Below, in pieces: positions 61,819-64,000 of a DNA stretch of 64,000 nucleotides (position 1 is its first letter; every line of letters starts with the position of its first letter). The DNA comes from Actinoplanes derwentensis. GTDB lineage: Bacteria > Actinomycetota > Actinomycetes > Mycobacteriales > Micromonosporaceae. The stretch is taken from positions 7,836,001-7,900,000 of the forward strand of contig NZ_LT629758.1 in NCBI RefSeq assembly GCF_900104725.1, read 5' to 3'. The notes under the pieces were generated by a model, which had not been told where the DNA came from, ran no database searches, and saw only the letters and a list, made by a program, of their open reading frames with translations. The position numbers and the translations under genes are program-made.

Positions 61819-61832
61819 TGGGAGCGCTCCCG
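61819..61832. promoter_or_regulatory. CebR-like operator upstream of the triple-repeat gene
   Basis: TGGGAGCGCTCCCG: differs only in the last base from the published CebR/CelR operator TGGGAGCGCTCCCA. The central 12 bases are a perfect palindrome. It is 53 bases upstream of the ATG at 61885, a position suited to repression by a LacI-family regulator responding to cello-oligosaccharides. No such regulator lies in this window. Confidence 0.7.
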
Positions 61833-61884
61833 TATTGCCAGGCGCAGGCAAATGGTGAAGGCATACGGGAAGGCGCAGGGGTCA

Positions 61885-63036
61885 ATGTACAACAGGTCCC
61901 GTTTCAATAAATCTCGCTCCAACACGCGCCGCTGGCAGGCGGGTGCCGTGGCTGGGGTCGCGGTCGCCATCGTCGGCGTCGGTCTCGGTGTGGCGTCGGC
62001 CGCGGAGGCCGTCCCGACGGTCAACTGCCCGGGCGTGCGGATCAACGTGGCGGTACCGGCCCAGGCGCAGGCCGAGGTGCAGAGCAACCTCCAGCTGCTC
62101 AACACGCAGATCAACGAGGCCAACACCCGACTGAAGAACACCGTCGGCCAGGGTGGCCCCGCCTTCATCCAGAACGCCATCCTCGGCCCGCTGGCAGACA
62201 AGCGCTTCGCGACCATCAACCGGATGGAGACTGCGATCGGCCGCAACGCCGCCAAGCCGGACCTGAACGCCGAGGGCCTCAAGACCTGCTCGCTGAACCA
62301 GGGTGGTGGCGCCTCCGCCGCACAGCCGACAGCAGTGCCGACCGCCGCTGCCGGTGGCGCGACCGGTGGTAACGCCGCCGCCGGCGTCGGTGTCATCAGC
62401 TGCCCGCAGGTGGCCGTGAACGTGGCCGTGCCGGAGTCGGCCGCCGACGAGGTGCGCCGCAACCTGGAGCTGCTCAACACGCAGATCAGCGAGTCCAACA
62501 CTCGGCTGAAGAACACCGTCGGCCAGGGTGGCGCAGCCTTCGTGCAGAACGCGATCCTCGGCCCGCTGGCGAGCAAGCGGTTCGCGACGATCAACCGGAT
62601 CGAGACCGCGATCGGCCGCCGCGCCGCCAAGCCGAACCTGAACGCCGAAGGCCTGCAGACCTGCAAGGTGATCACCAGCGGTACCGCTCAGGCGCAGGGC
62701 ACCCAGATCAACGTCGCGAACGCCGCCGCTCTCGCGGCTTCGGCCGGCAAGATCAGCTGCCCGGCGGTCAAGGTCAACGTGGCGATCCCGGCTCAGGCCG
62801 CCGCCGAGGTGCAGCGCAACCTGGAACTGCTCAACACCCAGATCGCCGAGTCCCAGAAGCGCCTGGAGACCTCAGTCGGCCAGGGTGGCGCCGCCTTCGT
62901 GCAGAACGCGATCCTCGGCCCGCTGGCGAGCAAGCGGTTCGCCACGATCAACCGGATCGAGACCGCGATCGGCCGCAACGCCGCCAAGCCGAACCTGAAC
63001 GCTGAGGGCCTGCAGACCTGCACGGTCGTCAAGTAA
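61885..63036 (+). CDS. Secreted protein of three tandem ~100-residue repeats, 383 aa
   Basis: ATG 61885 (MYNRSRFNKSRSNTRRW), with another in-frame ATG at 61852; GGGG lies just upstream of the chosen start. Membrane/signal segment AVAGVAVAIVGVGLGVASAA. Three closely similar modules follow at residues ~48-135, ~170-260 and ~285-383. Each starts with CP.V.VNVA.P, carries LLNTQI and NTVGQGG.AF.QNAILGPLA, and ends with KP.LNAEGLQTC. The single Cys near each end could form a disulfide per module. Ala/Gly-rich linkers join them. No known family is recognised. A CebR-like box upstream suggests carbon-source control. Confidence 0.85.
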   Translation: MYNRSRFNKSRSNTRRWQAGAVAGVAVAIVGVGLGVASAAEAVPTVNCPGVRINVAVPAQAQAEVQSNLQLLNTQINEANTRLKNTVGQGGPAFIQNAILGPLADKRFATINRMETAIGRNAAKPDLNAEGLKTCSLNQGGGASAAQPTAVPTAAAGGATGGNAAAGVGVISCPQVAVNVAVPESAADEVRRNLELLNTQISESNTRLKNTVGQGGAAFVQNAILGPLASKRFATINRIETAIGRRAAKPNLNAEGLQTCKVITSGTAQAQGTQINVANAAALAASAGKISCPAVKVNVAIPAQAAAEVQRNLELLNTQIAESQKRLETSVGQGGAAFVQNAILGPLASKRFATINRIETAIGRNAAKPNLNAEGLQTCTVVK

Positions 63037-63050
63037 CAGTCGTCGGCAAA

Positions 63051-63093
63051 GAATCTCCGGGCGCCCCCGCCGCAGCGGGACGCCCGGAGATTC
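63051..63093 (+). terminator. Terminator after the triple-repeat gene
   Basis: Arms GAATCTCCGGGCG and CGCCCGGAGATTC flank a C/G-rich loop; followed by TGCTTTT. Placed 15 bases after the stop codon. Confidence 0.85.
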
Positions 63094-63118
63094 TGCTTTT
63101 CACCACACGTGCCGAGGC

Positions 63119-63571
63119 TCAGCCCCGGCCGATGCCGCCGACCTGCGAGATGACGTTCGACGCGTTGACGCCGCCGCTGTTGCTGCTGTTGCCGGTGCCG
63201 ATCAGCGTGTTGCCGACATTGCTCAGGATGAACTGGTTGAGCACCGAGATGTTGTAGACGTACTGGTTCGTCGTGCTGCTCTGGTGGCCGGGACGGTTCT
63301 GGATCGGCTGCCGGCCGAAACCGGGCTGCCGCCGGTCCTGGCCGAACGAGGGCCGCCGGTCCTGGCCGAACGATGGCTGCCGATCCTGGTGGAACGAGGG
63401 TCGCCGGTCGTGGCCGTAGGACGGCTGCCGATCCTGGTACGACGAGGAGCCGCCGTTGCAGCAGGGCCGTCCGTGGTCGCTGGGGGTCGCGGCCGACACG
63501 GGGCCGGCGAGGGCGAGGCTCGCGCCGGTGGCGAGCATCAGGCCTGCGGTGTAAACGGTGACACGACGCAT
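63119..63571 (-). CDS. Secreted low-complexity protein with QDRRPSF repeats, 150 aa
   Basis: ATG 63571 preceded by AGGA. Signal peptide (VTVYTAGLMLATGASLALAG, cleavage near PVSAATP). Then a CC pair (RPCCNGG) and about six copies of an eight-residue unit of the Q-D-R-x-P-S-F/Y-x type between residues ~45 and ~92. The C-terminal ~50 residues are N/S/G/V-rich (YVYNISVLNQFILSNVGNTL; GTGNSSNSGGVNASNVISQV), like chaplin- or curli-type amyloid strands though not a member of either family as far as I can see. Probably a cell-surface or aerial-structure protein. Confidence 0.75.
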   Translation of the reverse strand: MRRVTVYTAGLMLATGASLALAGPVSAATPSDHGRPCCNGGSSSYQDRQPSYGHDRRPSFHQDRQPSFGQDRRPSFGQDRRQPGFGRQPIQNRPGHQSSTTNQYVYNISVLNQFILSNVGNTLIGTGNSSNSGGVNASNVISQVGGIGRG

Positions 63572-63724
63572 GATGATCCTTACGGGTGAAAAATCATGGA
63601 TTGGGTCCGGTTTGCCCGACGATGCTGAGCTTTCATAGGTGGAAAACGAGGCATCAAACCGGTGGTTTACGGTGAATCCATGAAATGTCGCCTTTCGAGG
63701 GACCTTTGACGACCAGCCGTAACG

Positions 63725-63761
63725 ACGACGGGGGCAGGCCACTGTGGCCTGCCCCCGTCGT
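63725..63761 (-). terminator. Terminator of the partial gene at the right edge
   Basis: 18-base perfect arms (left ACGACGGGGGCAGGCCAC) with a single-base loop, 11 bases beyond the stop codon of the minus-strand gene at 63773. Confidence 0.8.
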
Positions 63762-63772
63762 ACCGGAGAAGA

Positions 63773-64000
63773 TCAGTTGACCTCCGCCAGGTAGGCAGTC
63801 GCCTTCTCCGGATCGACGAACCAGTTGAGGAAGTCGTTCGGATCCACGAAACCGGCCGCGAACCGGCGGGCGATCCGCTCGTTCTGCGACGCGGCGCCGA
63901 GGATCTGCTGCACGTGCGGCGGCAACGGCTGCACCATGGCGTTGGTCCAGCCGGTGACGGCCTGACCGTGCGCGGTCCAGAAGCCTTCGAACGTGTCGGT
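63773..64000 (-). CDS. 3' end of a probable FAD-dependent oxidoreductase (5' part outside window)
   Basis: The last 75 residues are visible: FEGFWTAHGQAVTGWTNAMV, LPPHVQQILGAASQNERIAR, RFAAGFVDPNDFLNWFVDPE, then stop TGA at 63773-63775. This C-terminal pattern (Q-P-L-P-P-H-V, F-x-x-G-F-x-D-P-N-D-F) occurs in actinobacterial FAD-dependent oxidoreductases of the styrene-monooxygenase or halogenase-like group, as best I recall. No cofactor motif is in view, so the assignment is tentative. Confidence 0.45.
   Translation of the reverse strand, partial: TDTFEGFWTAHGQAVTGWTNAMVQPLPPHVQQILGAASQNERIARRFAAGFVDPNDFLNWFVDPEKATAYLAEVN

Noticed and set aside
61885..63036. Long DNA repeats as a mobile or CRISPR array
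   Set aside because: The ~300-bp repeats are coding modules of one protein in a single open frame.

Overview
The window reads as chromosomal DNA of a high-GC, mycelial-type actinobacterium, most likely Micromonosporaceae (Actinoplanes-like). The grounds are the strongly GC-biased third codon positions, GTG/TTG starts behind AGGAG sites, WXG100/ESX genes, a SARP regulator, MmyB-type XRE regulators, an hsp18/RheA pair and a CebR-like operator. The genus is inferred from family content only.

Layout. 1-5.8 kb: ESX (type VII secretion) genes on the minus strand facing a large plus-strand protein with an ADP-ribosyltransferase-like C-terminus that is split by a frameshift. 6-8.6 kb: a membrane Ser/Thr kinase with a lectin sensor and a truncated AbiEii-like nucleotidyltransferase with its partner. 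9.0-9.75 kb: a tRNA-Arg 3' half (attachment-site scar) and a broken transposase. 10-12.3 kb: PadR regulator, membrane protein, lipoprotein, SDR remnant. 12.9-16.6 kb: hybrid histidine kinase and EAL-HDOD protein. 16.8-24.6 kb: WYL regulator/epoxide hydrolase, XRE regulator/serine hydrolase and APC permease/DUF389, each pair divergent. 25-26.5 kb: a lipoprotein with strong terminators.

27.0-32.9 kb is the most distinctive part. It is a compact, apparently complete RiPP-type operon: MFS exporter, S9 peptidase, 32-residue precursor peptide, hairpin, B12-type radical SAM maturase and a companion protein I associate with DUF5825. 33-36 kb holds a DUF1801 protein, a second ESX-like substrate operon and gene debris. 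36-39.7 kb: TetR/hydrolase, a secreted RTX-repeat protein and a secreted Ig-like protein. 39.9-42.6 kb: a partner-switching module (SpoIIE phosphatase, STAS antagonist, anti-sigma ATPase). 42.6-46.3 kb: secreted lipase and SARP-NB-ARC regulator. 46.3-47.9 kb: RheA-like repressor/Hsp20 with a recognisable RheA operator. 48-54 kb: small metabolic and regulatory genes, including a gutted inositol monophosphatase. 54-57 kb: a diacylglycerol kinase followed by a stretch of gene fragments. 57-64 kb: secreted proteins, an MFP-ABC-FtsX exporter operon, a triple-repeat secreted protein behind a CebR-like box, a low-complexity secreted protein, and the 3' end of a probable FAD oxidoreductase.

The region is rich in secretion, envelope and signalling functions and in small adaptive genes regulated from their own promoters. 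Many fragments and frameshifts mark it as variable, accessory-type chromosome. No rRNA, intact tRNA, CRISPR array or replication origin was seen.
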